DNA of 64,000 nt, from contig NZ_JACSQV010000002.1 in assembly GCF_014836445.1 (NCBI RefSeq), positions 287,466 through 351,465 on the forward strand, given 5' to 3'. The DNA is from Cellulomonas avistercoris (GTDB taxonomy: Bacteria; Actinomycetota; Actinomycetes; Actinomycetales; Cellulomonadaceae). Made by a program: the position numbers and the translations under genes. A model generated the notes under the pieces. It had not been told where the DNA came from, did not search any database, and worked only from the letters and a program-made list of their open reading frames with translations. This document shows, piece after piece, positions 52,468-63,261 of the stretch; the stretch's first letter is position 1, and each line of letters starts with the position of its first letter.

Positions 52468-52529
52468 GGGGGTGCGCCGGCCGGCGGGTGGTATCGGCAC
52501 CGCACGGCACCGCGACGTCCGCGCTCGGC

Positions 52530-52535
52530 TAGGTT
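52530..52535 (+). promoter_or_regulatory. -10 hexamer TAGGTT for the DUF4190 gene
   Basis: Seven nt before the ATG at 52543. Confidence 0.55.
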
Positions 52536-52542
52536 GCCGTCC

Positions 52543-53667
52543 ATGACGTCGACGCCCGACGAGCGCGCACCCGAGCCAGGTGACACCCAGCCGATCACCA
52601 CCGGCCTGGGTGACACCCAGCCCCTGAGCCGCACCGCGCCCCTGCCCGTGGCAGCCGGCCCGTACGGCGGTGCACCCGCGGTCGACGCACCGGCGCCGGG
52701 GTACGGCGCGCCCGCGCACGGGACGCCGCCCTCGTACGGGACGCCGCCCTCGTACGGCGCGCAGCCGCCCTACGGTGCGCAGCCCTCGTACGGGGCGCAG
52801 CCGTCCTACGGCGTCCAGCCGCCCTACGGCCCCGCCGCCCCCGGTGCGTACGGGCAGCCGTACGGTGCCGCGCCGCTCCCGCCCACCGACGGGCTCGCGG
52901 TGGCCTCGCTCGTCACGTCGGTCGCCGGCTTCGTGCTGCTCGCGGGCGCGACCGGGCCCATCGGCGTCGGGCTGGGCATCGGCGGGCTCGCCCGCATCCG
53001 ACGCACGGGTGCGCGCGGGCGCGGCATGGCGATCGCGGGCATCGTCGTGGGCGCCGTCGGGACCGTCGTGCTCGGCCTGCTCGTGTGGCTCGTCGTCGCG
53101 CTCGTGCAGTGGGGTGCCAGCACGGCGGAGCAGGCGACGGGCGTGCTGGGCGGCCAGGACCTGGACCAGCTCCTCGAGGACCTCGAGGGCAGCGGGAGTG
53201 GTAGCGGGTCGACGCCCGGCGACCTCGACGAGCTGCTGCGCGAGCTCGACGAGCAGCTCGGCCGCCTCGACGAGGGGACGCTCGACGTGCTGCCCCCGTA
53301 CGCGCTGCCGCAGGACGTCGCGGTCGGCACCTGCTGGGAGCGCGTGCCGGAGCTGTACGACCTGTCGGACGGCGTCGCCGTGCCGTGCTCGCAGGAGCAC
53401 CAGGCCGAGGTGGTGGCGGTGCTGACGGCGACGGGCGCACCCGCGACCGACCTCACGGTCGACGACCCGGTCCTCGCGGCGGCGTACGAGGCGTGCGACG
53501 CGGCCGTCGCGGCGATCGACCCCGGTCTGCTCGCCTGGGCCGTCACCGACGTGTGGCTCCCGCACCCCGACCAGGTGGCTGCCGGCGAGCTCGTCGGGTA
53601 CTGCGTGCACACCGACACGTCCGGCAGCAGCGACTCCCTCACGGCGCCGTCGGGGATGTCGTCCTGA
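52543..53667 (+). CDS. DUF4190/septum-formation membrane protein
   Basis: A 374-residue protein. Residues 35-105 are Tyr/Pro/Gly-rich repeats (PPSYGAQ units). Residues 108-195 form the two-helix DUF4190 domain (LAVASLVTSVAGFVLLAGA, GMAIAGIVVGAVGTVVLGLL). An acidic/helical segment follows, then a septum-formation-type extracellular domain with paired cysteines (VGTCWERV, VAVPCSQEHQAEVVAV, YEACDAAV, VGYCVHTD). Such proteins are thought to act at division in actinobacteria. Followed by a smaller protein with the same domain. Confidence 0.85.
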   Translation: MTSTPDERAPEPGDTQPITTGLGDTQPLSRTAPLPVAAGPYGGAPAVDAPAPGYGAPAHGTPPSYGTPPSYGAQPPYGAQPSYGAQPSYGVQPPYGPAAPGAYGQPYGAAPLPPTDGLAVASLVTSVAGFVLLAGATGPIGVGLGIGGLARIRRTGARGRGMAIAGIVVGAVGTVVLGLLVWLVVALVQWGASTAEQATGVLGGQDLDQLLEDLEGSGSGSGSTPGDLDELLRELDEQLGRLDEGTLDVLPPYALPQDVAVGTCWERVPELYDLSDGVAVPCSQEHQAEVVAVLTATGAPATDLTVDDPVLAAAYEACDAAVAAIDPGLLAWAVTDVWLPHPDQVAAGELVGYCVHTDTSGSSDSLTAPSGMSS

Positions 53668-53720
53668 GCGCCGCCGACGCCCCTCGCCCCGACGTCCCTC
53701 GTCCCGACGTCCCAGGGCCG

Positions 53721-54287
53721 GTGGACATCCCCGAGGACCCCAACCCGCCGACCCACTACGCACCGGGCTGGGAGGCGGCGGCCGCGACGCGCGCGCGGGC
53801 CCGGCGGCGGGTCGTCGTCGGCGTGGTCGCCGTGGCGACGCTCGTGGTGCTCGCGGTGGGGACGACGGTCGGGACGCGCGCGGTCACGGCGGCCCGCAGC
53901 CGCGCCCTGCCGGCCGACGTGGCGACGCCGACCGACGCGTACGCCGTCCAGCTCGTCACCGGGTCCTGCCTGGCCGCGCTGCCGGACGACGGCGAGGTCG
54001 ACCGCGTGGAGGTCGTGCCGTGCCGGGACCCGCACGCCGCGCAGGTCGTCGCGCAGTACGCGTTCGACCGCGCCGCGGTCTGGCCGGGGCAGGAGGGTGC
54101 GCACGCCCGGGTGGAGCGGGCCTGCGTGCTCAGCGACGAGGAGGTCGCGGCGGAGGTGCGCCTGGTGACGTGGGCACCCACGGCGGACAGCTGGGCCGCC
54201 GGTGACCGCACGGGTCTGTGCGTCGCGGTGCCGCCGGCGCCGGTGACCGGCTCGTTCGTCGACGGCACGGCGACGCCGGCGGGCTGA
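53721..54287 (+). CDS. Septum-formation-type membrane protein, short paralogue
   Basis: A 188-residue protein when started at GTG 53721. A helix at about 30-50 (RRVVVGVVAVATLVVLAVG) is followed by the same four-cysteine domain as its neighbour (VTGSCLAAL, VEVVPCRDPHAAQVVAQYAF, ERACVLSDE, TGLCVAVP). The open frame reaches further back and overlaps the previous stop as CTGA (CTG AGC GCC); that CTG could start the protein with an 18-residue extension, but no standard codon exists there. Probably cotranscribed with the gene before it. Confidence 0.78.
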   Translation: MDIPEDPNPPTHYAPGWEAAAATRARARRRVVVGVVAVATLVVLAVGTTVGTRAVTAARSRALPADVATPTDAYAVQLVTGSCLAALPDDGEVDRVEVVPCRDPHAAQVVAQYAFDRAAVWPGQEGAHARVERACVLSDEEVAAEVRLVTWAPTADSWAAGDRTGLCVAVPPAPVTGSFVDGTATPAG

Positions 54288-54326
54288 GCGCCGGCGGCGG
54301 GGCGCTGCCGGACGGGCCGTGCTGCG

Positions 54327-55013
54327 TCAGGCGTCCCGGACGCCGGCGTCGGACCGGGCCGCGCGGCGTCGCTCGCCGCGGCTCCCCGTCCGCGTCCACA
54401 CGAACCGCACGAGCACCACGCCGATGACGGCGTACACGACGGCGTTGAGCCAGTCGCTGTACCGGCCGATGTCGTCCCACTGCGAGCCCAGCAGGTGCCC
54501 GGCCCACACGAGGCCGCCGTTCCACACGGCCGACCCGACGAGCGTGTAGAGCGTGAAGCGGCCGAGGTTCATGCGCTCGACCCCGGCCGGCACCGAGATG
54601 AGGCTGCGGACGACGGGCACGCAGCGGCCGACGAGCACGGCGGCGCCGCCGTGCCGGTCGAACCACTGCTCGGCCCGGTCGAGGTCCTCGGGCTCCATGA
54701 GCGGGATCTTCTCGAGCCAGCGACGGATGCGGGCACGCCCGAGCGTCACGCCGAGGCCGTAGAGCGCCCACGCGCCGACGACCGCACCCACCGTCGCCGC
54801 GACGATCGCCCAGGCCAGCGACATGCCGCCCTGCGACGCGACGTACCCGGCGACGGGCAGCACGACCTCGGACGGGATGGGCGGGAACAGGTTCTCCAGC
54901 GCGACGAGGAGCCCCACACCCACCGGCCCGAGGGTCTCGATGACGGACACGACCCACCCGGCCAGCCCCGTGAGCTCGGTACCGGAACCGGGCGCGGCCA
55001 CGACGACGTTCAT
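54327..55013 (-). CDS. DedA family membrane protein
   Basis: A 228-residue protein with about five helices and the DedA signature region: ENLFPPIPSEVVLPVAGYVA, a Gly-rich turn (GVTLGRARIRRWLEKIP), and the conserved RCVPVVRSLISVPAGVERM. DedA proteins flip undecaprenyl phosphate or related lipids. ATG 55013 is chosen since MNVVVAAP fits the family start; ATG 55022 and GTG 55040 are possible. Its leader on the mRNA is extremely G-rich. Confidence 0.85.
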   Translation of the reverse strand: MNVVVAAPGSGTELTGLAGWVVSVIETLGPVGVGLLVALENLFPPIPSEVVLPVAGYVASQGGMSLAWAIVAATVGAVVGAWALYGLGVTLGRARIRRWLEKIPLMEPEDLDRAEQWFDRHGGAAVLVGRCVPVVRSLISVPAGVERMNLGRFTLYTLVGSAVWNGGLVWAGHLLGSQWDDIGRYSDWLNAVVYAVIGVVLVRFVWTRTGSRGERRRAARSDAGVRDA

Positions 55014-55041
55014 CAGGAGCATGACCTCGGATGCTGCCACG

Positions 55042-55090
55042 CCCCCACCACCCCCGCCCCCCGAGCCCCCGCCCCCCTACCCGTCCCCCC
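55042..55090 (-). promoter_or_regulatory. G-rich leader before dedA-like gene
   Basis: On the coding strand of the DedA gene this stretch has six runs of five or six G separated by 1-7 nt, enough for an RNA quadruplex near its ribosome-binding site. Confidence 0.4.
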
Positions 55091-55092
55091 AC

Positions 55093-55168
55093 CGCCGAGC
55101 GCGGTACTCACGCGCCGAGCGCGGTACTCCTGGGTACCGCGCTCGGCGGTGGAGTACCGCGCTCGGCG
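55093..55168. repeat. 76-nt REP-like element, copy B
   Basis: CGCCGAGCGCGGTAC at 55093-55107 and 55113-55127, with inverted copies at 55134-55148 and 55154-55168; spacings 5, 6 and 5 nt, identical to the copy at 41012. It lies downstream of clpB and could act as its terminator. Confidence 0.88.
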
Positions 55169-55173
55169 GTGTT

Positions 55174-55196
55174 GGGGGTGGGGGTGGGGGTGGGGG
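55174..55196 (+). other. (G5T)4 quadruplex motif touching the clpB stop
   Basis: Four G5 runs (55174, 55180, 55186, 55192) separated by single T, ending at the base before the clpB stop codon complement. Confidence 0.7.
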
Positions 55197-57788
<2,592 letters not shown>

Positions 57789-57847
57789 AAGGGACCTCCT
57801 GTGCGTGCGTGGCGCGTCGATGACTGTCGTTCTCAACGCGCTCCGAA

Positions 57848-57868
57848 CTTGAGTCTATTCCGCTCAAG
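57848..57868 (-). promoter_or_regulatory. HAIR element (HspR operator) for clpB
   Basis: CTTGAGT-N7-GCTCAAG on the plus strand against the consensus CTTGAGT-N7-ACTCAAG: one mismatch. It is 60 nt upstream of the clpB TTG and overlaps a TAGACT that could be the -10. This is the known site by which HspR represses clpB and dnaK in actinobacteria. Confidence 0.88.
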
Positions 57869-57995
57869 TCTGCTGCGCGCGCAGGCCGGGCACGGCGCGA
57901 CCGCGCACCGTCGCGTGGCCGTCACACCGGCGCCACCTGCAGGACACGCGGCGCCCCTAGCGTCGGTGCGACCACCGAGAGAGAGCAGGGCACCG

Positions 57996-58652
57996 ATGAC
58001 CCTCACCATGACGCTCGTCCGCCACGGCCGCACCCACTTCAACGCCCGACGCATCCTGCAGGGACGCTGCGACTCACCGCTGACGCGGGACGGGCGCGCC
58101 GGCGTCCGCGTCACCGCCCGCCACCTGGCGAGCACCCCGTTCACCGCCGCCTGGGCCTCGCCCTCGGGGCGGGCCGTCGCCACCGCGGTCGAGCTGCTGC
58201 GCCACCACGCGGAGGTCCCGCTGCGCACCGACGCCGGGCTGCTCGAGTACGCCTTCGGCATCTACGAGCAGCGGCCCGAGCGCGTCCTCGACGAGGTCGT
58301 CGCGTGGCCGGACCTCGTCACGGACGTCCTGGCCGGGACCCACCCCGGCCTGCCGGGCGGCGAGCCGGGCGTCGACTTCATGGACCGCACGCGCGACGTC
58401 TTCGCGCGCATCGCGCAGGCCCACCCCGACGGGCACGTCCTCGTGGTCGGCCACGGGCTCGCGCTCGGCGCGTACCTGGCCACGGTCGACGAGGTCGGGC
58501 TCGTCCCGCTGCCCAACGCGTCGGTCTCGACCGTCGAGGTCGGGGCGGACGGGACCGCCCGCATCACGAGCCTCGCGGTCGACGTCGCAGGTCAGGGCCA
58601 CGTCGCCGCGCGTCCGATGCGCACGCCGACCCCGGTGGCGTCGGTCGCCTGA
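57996..58652 (+). CDS. Histidine phosphatase family protein
   Basis: A 218-residue phosphoglycerate-mutase-like enzyme. RHG motif in TLVRHGRTHFNARRILQG (phospho-His), a substrate Arg/Ser region (TAAWASPSGRAVATAVELL), Glu in LLEYAFGIYEQR, and the second His in HVLVVGHGLALGAYLA. Substrate unknown. GAGAGAGCAGGG lies before the ATG. A hairpin follows the stop. Confidence 0.9.
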   Translation: MTLTMTLVRHGRTHFNARRILQGRCDSPLTRDGRAGVRVTARHLASTPFTAAWASPSGRAVATAVELLRHHAEVPLRTDAGLLEYAFGIYEQRPERVLDEVVAWPDLVTDVLAGTHPGLPGGEPGVDFMDRTRDVFARIAQAHPDGHVLVVGHGLALGAYLATVDEVGLVPLPNASVSTVEVGADGTARITSLAVDVAGQGHVAARPMRTPTPVASVA

Positions 58653-58654
58653 CG

Positions 58655-58672
58655 GCCTGCCCCGCGGCAGGC
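58655..58672 (+). terminator. 7-bp hairpin after the histidine phosphatase gene
   Basis: GCCTGCC-CCGC-GGCAGGC, 2 nt past the stop codon. Confidence 0.6.
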
Positions 58673-58679
58673 GGCACCC

Positions 58680-58727
58680 CGCGTCCGACGGCCCGGCCTG
58701 GCAGGATGGGCGGGGTCGTCGGACGCG
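58680..58727 (+). repeat. 11-bp inverted repeat ending at a ribosome site
   Basis: CGCGTCCGACG (58680-58690) pairs with CGTCGGACGCG (58717-58727); the next bases are the GGAGG that serves the gene at 58738. Confidence 0.65.
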
Positions 58728-58737
58728 GGAGGTCGCG

Positions 58738-59064
58738 ATGGAGGTCCTCGACCACGAGCCGTGGGGCTGGTCCCTGCTCGTCGACGACGGCCGGCTCCTG
58801 CTCGACGTCCACGTGAGCCACGGCCCCGTCAGCTCCTCGCTCGTCATCGCGCTCGACGACACCGAGCGCACGGCGTACCGCACCGAGGGGCGCGCGTACC
58901 TCCACCGCCTCGCCGCGCAGGTGCAGGACTCGGCGCCGCTCGCGGCCGGGTCCGCCTCGCCGTACCGCGCGCGCGACCTCACCGCCGAGGTCGGCCCCGA
59001 GCTGACGCGCAAGGTCGTCGCGTGGCGGGAGCGGCACGCGACGGGCACCGACACGTCCGGCTGA
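58738..59064 (+). CDS. Small protein of unknown function
   Basis: A 108-residue protein without membrane helix or signal. The middle reads LLVDDGRLLLDVHVSHGPVSSSLVIALDD, then TERTAYRTEGRAYLHRLAAQVQDSAP, likely a compact alpha/beta fold. I do not recognise it. GGAGG lies 6 nt before the ATG. The luciferase-like gene starts 20 nt downstream with its own -10. Confidence 0.7.
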   Translation: MEVLDHEPWGWSLLVDDGRLLLDVHVSHGPVSSSLVIALDDTERTAYRTEGRAYLHRLAAQVQDSAPLAAGSASPYRARDLTAEVGPELTRKVVAWRERHATGTDTSG

Positions 59065-59072
59065 CCCGCCGC

Positions 59073-59078
59073 TAGGGT
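59073..59078 (+). promoter_or_regulatory. -10 hexamer TAGGGT for the luciferase-domain gene
   Basis: Six nt before the GTG at 59085. Confidence 0.55.
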
Positions 59079-59084
59079 TCCCCC

Positions 59085-59555
59085 GTGCTGCGCGAACCCC
59101 GCCCCGGGACCCGTCCGACGACCTCCGACGACGGTCCGCACCGTCAGGTCGACCAGCGGGCACCCGCCGCGGTGTGGGGCGAGCTCGTGGCGCGCGTGCT
59201 CGCGCTGCCGGGCGTCGTCGAGGGCCACAGCCAGGTCTCCCCCGCGTCGTCGCGCGCGGTGTTCCTCGCCGACCTGCGCGACGAGCTCGCCCCGCAGACC
59301 TCGCTCGCACCGGGGCAGCGCCTCGAGCCCGTGCACCTGCACGGCGTCGAGGACACGAGCATCCACCTGACGCTCCCGCCGGAGCGGTGCGACGAGCTCG
59401 TCCGCCTCGGCTGGGCGGAGCCGCACCAGTACGCCGACTTCGGCACCGAGGTCATGGTCTACGGCCCGCGCGACGCGCACGAGGTCGACCAGGTCCTCTC
59501 CGTGGTCGAGGAGAGCCTGGCGTTCGCGCGCGCGGGCGTGCCCGGCGCCGCCTGA
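59085..59555 (+). CDS. Luciferase-family domain (DUF5519-like) protein
   Basis: A 156-residue protein. The pattern LEPVHLHGVEDTSIHLTLPPERCDELVRLGWAEPHQYA, read in pieces, then EVMVYGPRDAHEVDQVLSVVEESL, resembles the small luciferase-family domain of unknown chemistry found in many soil actinobacteria (not the LuxA fold itself). His residues in VHLHG and SIHLTL and in EPHQY may be functional. Leaderless GTG start. Confidence 0.7.
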   Translation: MLREPRPGTRPTTSDDGPHRQVDQRAPAAVWGELVARVLALPGVVEGHSQVSPASSRAVFLADLRDELAPQTSLAPGQRLEPVHLHGVEDTSIHLTLPPERCDELVRLGWAEPHQYADFGTEVMVYGPRDAHEVDQVLSVVEESLAFARAGVPGAA

Positions 59556-59609
59556 CACCGCTCACCCGCCTGCGCTTCGCGGGCGGGGACGGCGTGCGAG
59601 GATCGGCGC

Positions 59610-60632
59610 GTGGCCGACGACGACGCCCGCACCGACGCTCCCAGCACCGTGCGCGACCGGTGGGACGACGAGCGCACCGACGTGCTCGGCGAGCGCTGGC
59701 GGGCCCGCACCCTGCACCTGCGGCCCGACGCGGTCACGCGCCGCACGGGCGTCGACCCCCAGGCCACGCTGGTGCGGCGGGTCCCGGACCCGGACGCCCC
59801 GCCCACGCGCCGCGCGGTCCTGTACCTGCACGGGTTCGTGGACTATTTCTTCCACCCGCACGTCGGTGACGCGCTGGCCGCGGCCGGGTACGACACGTAC
59901 GCCCTGGACCTGCGGGACCACGGGCGCTCGATCCGCCCCGGCCGGCCGCCCAACGAGACCACCGACCTCGCGACGTACACGCAGGAGATCGACGCCGCGG
60001 TCCGGCTGCTGCGCGCCGACCACGACGTCCTCGTCCTGCTGGGTCACTCGACGGGCGGCCTGACGGCCGCGCTGTGGGCGGACGCGCGTCGGGACCGGGG
60101 GCTCGTCGACGCCCTCGTCCTGAACTCGCCGTGGCTCGACGTGCGCGGCTCGTGGTTCGAGCAGAACCTGCTCGCGCGCGCGGTCCACGCGGTCGGCCGG
60201 CCCGCGCCGCGGATCCCGGTGCGCACCATCGCGCCGCACTACGGCCGCGCGCTGCACCGCGACACGGGCGGCGAGTGGGACTTCGAGCTCGCGTGGAAGC
60301 CGCACGCCGGGTTCCCCGTGCGCGCCGGGTTCGTCCGCGCCGTGCGCCAGGCCCAGGCGCGCGTGGCCCGTGGCCTGGGCCTCGACGTCCCGGTGCTCGT
60401 GCTCGCGTCCGACGCCGCCGGCCCGCACAAGACGCCGCACGACGCGCTGCTGAGCACGGACTCCGTCCTCGACCCCGCGCAGATCGCACGCCGCGCCCCG
60501 CTGCTGGGCCACGACGTCACCTACGTCGAGGTCGCGGGCGGCGCGCACGACCTCGCGCTGTCCGCCGCGCCGGTGCGCGAGCGCTACCTGCGCGAGGTCA
60601 CCGACTTCCTCGCCGCGCGCGTGCCGGGCTGA
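59610..60632 (+). CDS. Alpha/beta hydrolase (lysophospholipase-like, S33 type)
   Basis: A 340-residue hydrolase. Oxyanion strand AVLYLHGFVDYFFHPHVGDAL, nucleophile elbow VLLGHSTGGLTAALWAD, an Asp near VLVLASDAAGPHKTPHD and His in VEVAGGAHDLALS complete the triad. It acts on a small ester or monoacylglycerol. The GTG at 59610 follows GAGGAT by 6 nt. Its last 35 nt overlap the end of the convergent cation efflux gene. Confidence 0.9.
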   Translation: MADDDARTDAPSTVRDRWDDERTDVLGERWRARTLHLRPDAVTRRTGVDPQATLVRRVPDPDAPPTRRAVLYLHGFVDYFFHPHVGDALAAAGYDTYALDLRDHGRSIRPGRPPNETTDLATYTQEIDAAVRLLRADHDVLVLLGHSTGGLTAALWADARRDRGLVDALVLNSPWLDVRGSWFEQNLLARAVHAVGRPAPRIPVRTIAPHYGRALHRDTGGEWDFELAWKPHAGFPVRAGFVRAVRQAQARVARGLGLDVPVLVLASDAAGPHKTPHDALLSTDSVLDPAQIARRAPLLGHDVTYVEVAGGAHDLALSAAPVRERYLREVTDFLAARVPG

Positions 60633-61620
60633 CGTCCGACGGCAGGAGGGACGGCTCCTCGGGCTCGGCGAGCGACAGCACCACCCCCACGACACCGGGG
60701 ACGGCCCGCAGCTGGTCCTCGACGAGGGCGAGCTGGTGCGACGCCTCGACCTCGTCCGGCTCGCCGGCCAGGTCCACGGCGCCCGTGAGGAACACGCGCC
60801 GGGCGCCGGCGATCTCCAGACGCAGCTTCGTCACGCGTGCGACCTGCGGCATCGCCAGCAGGCGGCGCAGGGCCGCCGCCTGCAGCGCGGGGTCGACGGC
60901 CTCCCCGACGATGAGCTGCAGGTTGCGCTGGATGAGCACGAACGCCACGACGCCCAGCAGCAGACCGACGAGGATCGACCCGACCGCGTCGGGCACCGTC
61001 GAGCCGGTGACCTCGTGCGCCAGGATGCCGGCGGCCGCGATGACGATGCCGACGAGCGCCGCCGCGTCCTCGGCGAACACCGCGCGCACGGTCGGGTCCG
61101 ACGTCTCGAGCACCTGCTCCAGGACGCCGCGGTCGCGCCGACGCGCCTCGGCGCGGCTCTGCCGCCACGCCTGCAGGAACGACACGCCCTCGAGGACGAG
61201 CGCGATGCCCAGCACGACGTACGCGACGACGAAGTCCGACGCGGGCTCGGGGTGCACGAGCTCCTGGATGCCGTGCGTGACCGACACGCCCGCACCGACC
61301 GCGAACAGCCCGATCGCCGCGAACATCGACCACACGTAGACCTCACGCCCGTACCCGAAGGGGTGCGTGGCGTCCGCGGGCCGCGACCCGCGGCGCTGCG
61401 CGACGAGCAGGAGCACCTCGTTGCCCGTGTCTGCCCACGAGTGCGCGGCCTCGGCCAGCATGGACGCGGCACCCGTGACCACGGCCGCGACCGTCTTGGC
61501 CACGGCGATCAGCACGTTCGCGGTGAGCGCGAGGACGACGGTGAGCGTCGACTCCCCGCCCGCGCCCTGCTCGGGTGCGTCGACCAGCGGGTCGACCACG
61601 TCGTGCGCCTCGGATGCCAT
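60598..61620 (-). CDS. Cation diffusion facilitator (zinc/manganese efflux)
   Basis: A 340-residue CDF antiporter. Metal motif SMLAEAAHSWADTGNEVLLL in helix II (HxxxD), the matching helix V motif AEDAAALVGIVIAAAG (DxxxA-type), six helices, and a C-terminal cytoplasmic domain (QVARVTKLRLEIAGARRVFLTGAVDL). Exports divalent metal ions. Start ATG 61620. Tail-to-tail overlap of 35 nt with the hydrolase. Confidence 0.92.
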   Translation of the reverse strand: MASEAHDVVDPLVDAPEQGAGGESTLTVVLALTANVLIAVAKTVAAVVTGAASMLAEAAHSWADTGNEVLLLVAQRRGSRPADATHPFGYGREVYVWSMFAAIGLFAVGAGVSVTHGIQELVHPEPASDFVVAYVVLGIALVLEGVSFLQAWRQSRAEARRRDRGVLEQVLETSDPTVRAVFAEDAAALVGIVIAAAGILAHEVTGSTVPDAVGSILVGLLLGVVAFVLIQRNLQLIVGEAVDPALQAAALRRLLAMPQVARVTKLRLEIAGARRVFLTGAVDLAGEPDEVEASHQLALVEDQLRAVPGVVGVVLSLAEPEEPSLLPSDVSPARARRGSR

Positions 61621-61727
61621 GTCACCGGAGTAGCACGCGGGCTCGTTGTGCGCGATGCGGGCGGCGGTGGTTGGCTGTGCTCGCCCTGCCGCGGACCGAC
61701 GTCCGCACCGCGACCTCCGGAGGACCC

Positions 61728-62507
61728 ATGACGCTCACCCCCGACCCGTGGCCCGCCGGCGTACCCAGCTGGGCGGACATCACGGTCACGGACCTCGGGC
61801 CGACGCAGCGGTTCTACGGCGGCCTGCTGGGCTGGCAGCTGAGCATCGGGGGGCCCGAGACGGGCGGGTACGTCACCGCGACCCTCGACGGGAAGGTCGT
61901 CGCCGGCCTGCGCGTGTCGGACGTGCCGCAGCCCGCGGGCTGGTGCGTCTACCTGGCGACGGACGACGTCGACGCGAGCGTGGCACGTGCGGTCGAGGCG
62001 GGGGCGGGCGTCGTCGCGGGCCCGCTGTCGGTGCTGCGCCAGGGCCGCATGGCGCTGCTGACGGACCCGACCGGCGCGCTCGTGGGGCTCTGGGAGCCGG
62101 GCGAGCACACCGGCTGGGAGCTGACCGACGCACCCGGCTCCTTCGTCTGGGCCGAGCAGATGTCGCACGACCCCGACACGGCGCGCCGCTTCTACACCGC
62201 GCTGTTCGGCTACGAGCAGCAGGACATGAGCGCGCCCGACTTCGCGTACACGTCACTGTCGGTCGGCGGGACGCCCGCGGCCGGCATCGGGGGCTACGGT
62301 CCGGGCGCGGGCGACGTCCCGGCGGCGTGGACCTGGTACATCGCGGTCGAGGACGCGGACGCGATCGCGCCGCGCGTCGGCGAGCTCGGCGGGGAGGTCG
62401 TCAGCGGCCCCGAGGACACCCCCTACGGGCGGATGCTCCTGGTCCGCGGCCCCGCCGGCGAGGTGCTCGCCCTGCTCCAGGTGCCCGAGGACGACGTCGT
62501 CGCCTGA
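61728..62507 (+). CDS. Two-domain VOC family protein
   Basis: A 259-residue glyoxalase/extradiol-fold protein with two VOC modules (residues 15-130 and 143-255). First: WADITVTDLGPTQRFYGGLLGW; second: FVWAEQMSHDPDTARRFYTALFGYE. Such proteins include glyoxalases and hydroxylases; metal ligands (His/Glu) are poorly conserved here, so the role may be binding rather than catalysis. GGAGG lies 5 nt before the ATG. Confidence 0.88.
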   Translation: MTLTPDPWPAGVPSWADITVTDLGPTQRFYGGLLGWQLSIGGPETGGYVTATLDGKVVAGLRVSDVPQPAGWCVYLATDDVDASVARAVEAGAGVVAGPLSVLRQGRMALLTDPTGALVGLWEPGEHTGWELTDAPGSFVWAEQMSHDPDTARRFYTALFGYEQQDMSAPDFAYTSLSVGGTPAAGIGGYGPGAGDVPAAWTWYIAVEDADAIAPRVGELGGEVVSGPEDTPYGRMLLVRGPAGEVLALLQVPEDDVVA

Positions 62508-62516
62508 TCGGGTGCG

Positions 62517-62522
62517 TAGGGT
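62517..62522 (+). promoter_or_regulatory. -10 hexamer TAGGGT for trmB
   Basis: Seven nt before the GTG at 62530; 10 nt after the VOC stop. Confidence 0.5.
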
Positions 62523-62529
62523 GGGCGCC

Positions 62530-63261
62530 GTGCGGTACCCGATCGACGTCTTCACCCACCGCGCGCCGCGCGCGCACGAGCCGGTGCGCACGTTCCAGTC
62601 CCGCCGGTCGCCTCTCGGGGTCGACCGGGTCGACGCGCTCGAGCGCCTGTTCCCCCGGTGGGGCTTCTCGGTCGACGACCCGAGCGCACCGCCGCCGCGC
62701 ACGCCCGAGGGTCTGCTCGACACGGTCGCGCTGTTCGGCCGTGCGGCGCCGCTCGTCGTCGAGATCGGCTCCGGCATGGGGGACGCGACCGCCGCGATGG
62801 CCGCGGCCGACCCCGACCGCGACTGGCTGGCCGTCGAGGCGCACCTGCCCGGTCTCGCGGCCCTGCTGCTCCTCGTCGAGCGCCACGGCCTGACGAACGT
62901 CCGGGTGGCGCACGGCGACGCGCTGCGGCTGCTGCGCGCCGACGTCGCCCCGGGCAGCCTCGACGCCGTGCACGCGTTCTTCCCGGACCCGTGGCCCAAG
63001 ACCAAGCACCACAAGCGTCGCCTGGTCCAGCCCGAGCACGTCGAGCTGCTGCGCACGCGGCTGCGCGTCGGGGGCACCCTGCACGTCGCCACCGACTGGG
63101 CGGACTACGCCGAGCAGATGCGGGACGTGCTGACCGGCGACCCGGACCTCGACGGCGGCGTCGTGCCGCGGCCCGCGCACCGGCCCGTCACGCGCTTCGA
63201 GCAGCGTGGCCTGGACCTCGGCCACGAGGTCACCGACGTGATCGTGCGGCGCGTGCGATGA
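62530..63261 (+). CDS. trmB: tRNA (guanosine-46-N7) methyltransferase
   Basis: A 243-residue SAM-dependent enzyme that makes m7G46 in tRNA. SAM motif VVEIGSGMGDATAAMAAADP, the acidic end of strand 2 in WLAVEAHLPG, and the TrmB signature AVHAFFPDPWPKTKHHKRRLVQPEHVELL with the PDPWPK core. The GTG at 62530 is preferred from the -10 hexamer; an open frame of 6 more codons upstream is not needed. Its stop overlaps the next gene as ATGA. Confidence 0.95.
   Translation: MRYPIDVFTHRAPRAHEPVRTFQSRRSPLGVDRVDALERLFPRWGFSVDDPSAPPPRTPEGLLDTVALFGRAAPLVVEIGSGMGDATAAMAAADPDRDWLAVEAHLPGLAALLLLVERHGLTNVRVAHGDALRLLRADVAPGSLDAVHAFFPDPWPKTKHHKRRLVQPEHVELLRTRLRVGGTLHVATDWADYAEQMRDVLTGDPDLDGGVVPRPAHRPVTRFEQRGLDLGHEVTDVIVRRVR

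Noticed and set aside
57789..57836. ATG at 57836 as the clpB start
   Set aside because: It would add 16 residues not seen in the family and has no ribosome site; TTG at 57788 has AGGAGG at ideal spacing.
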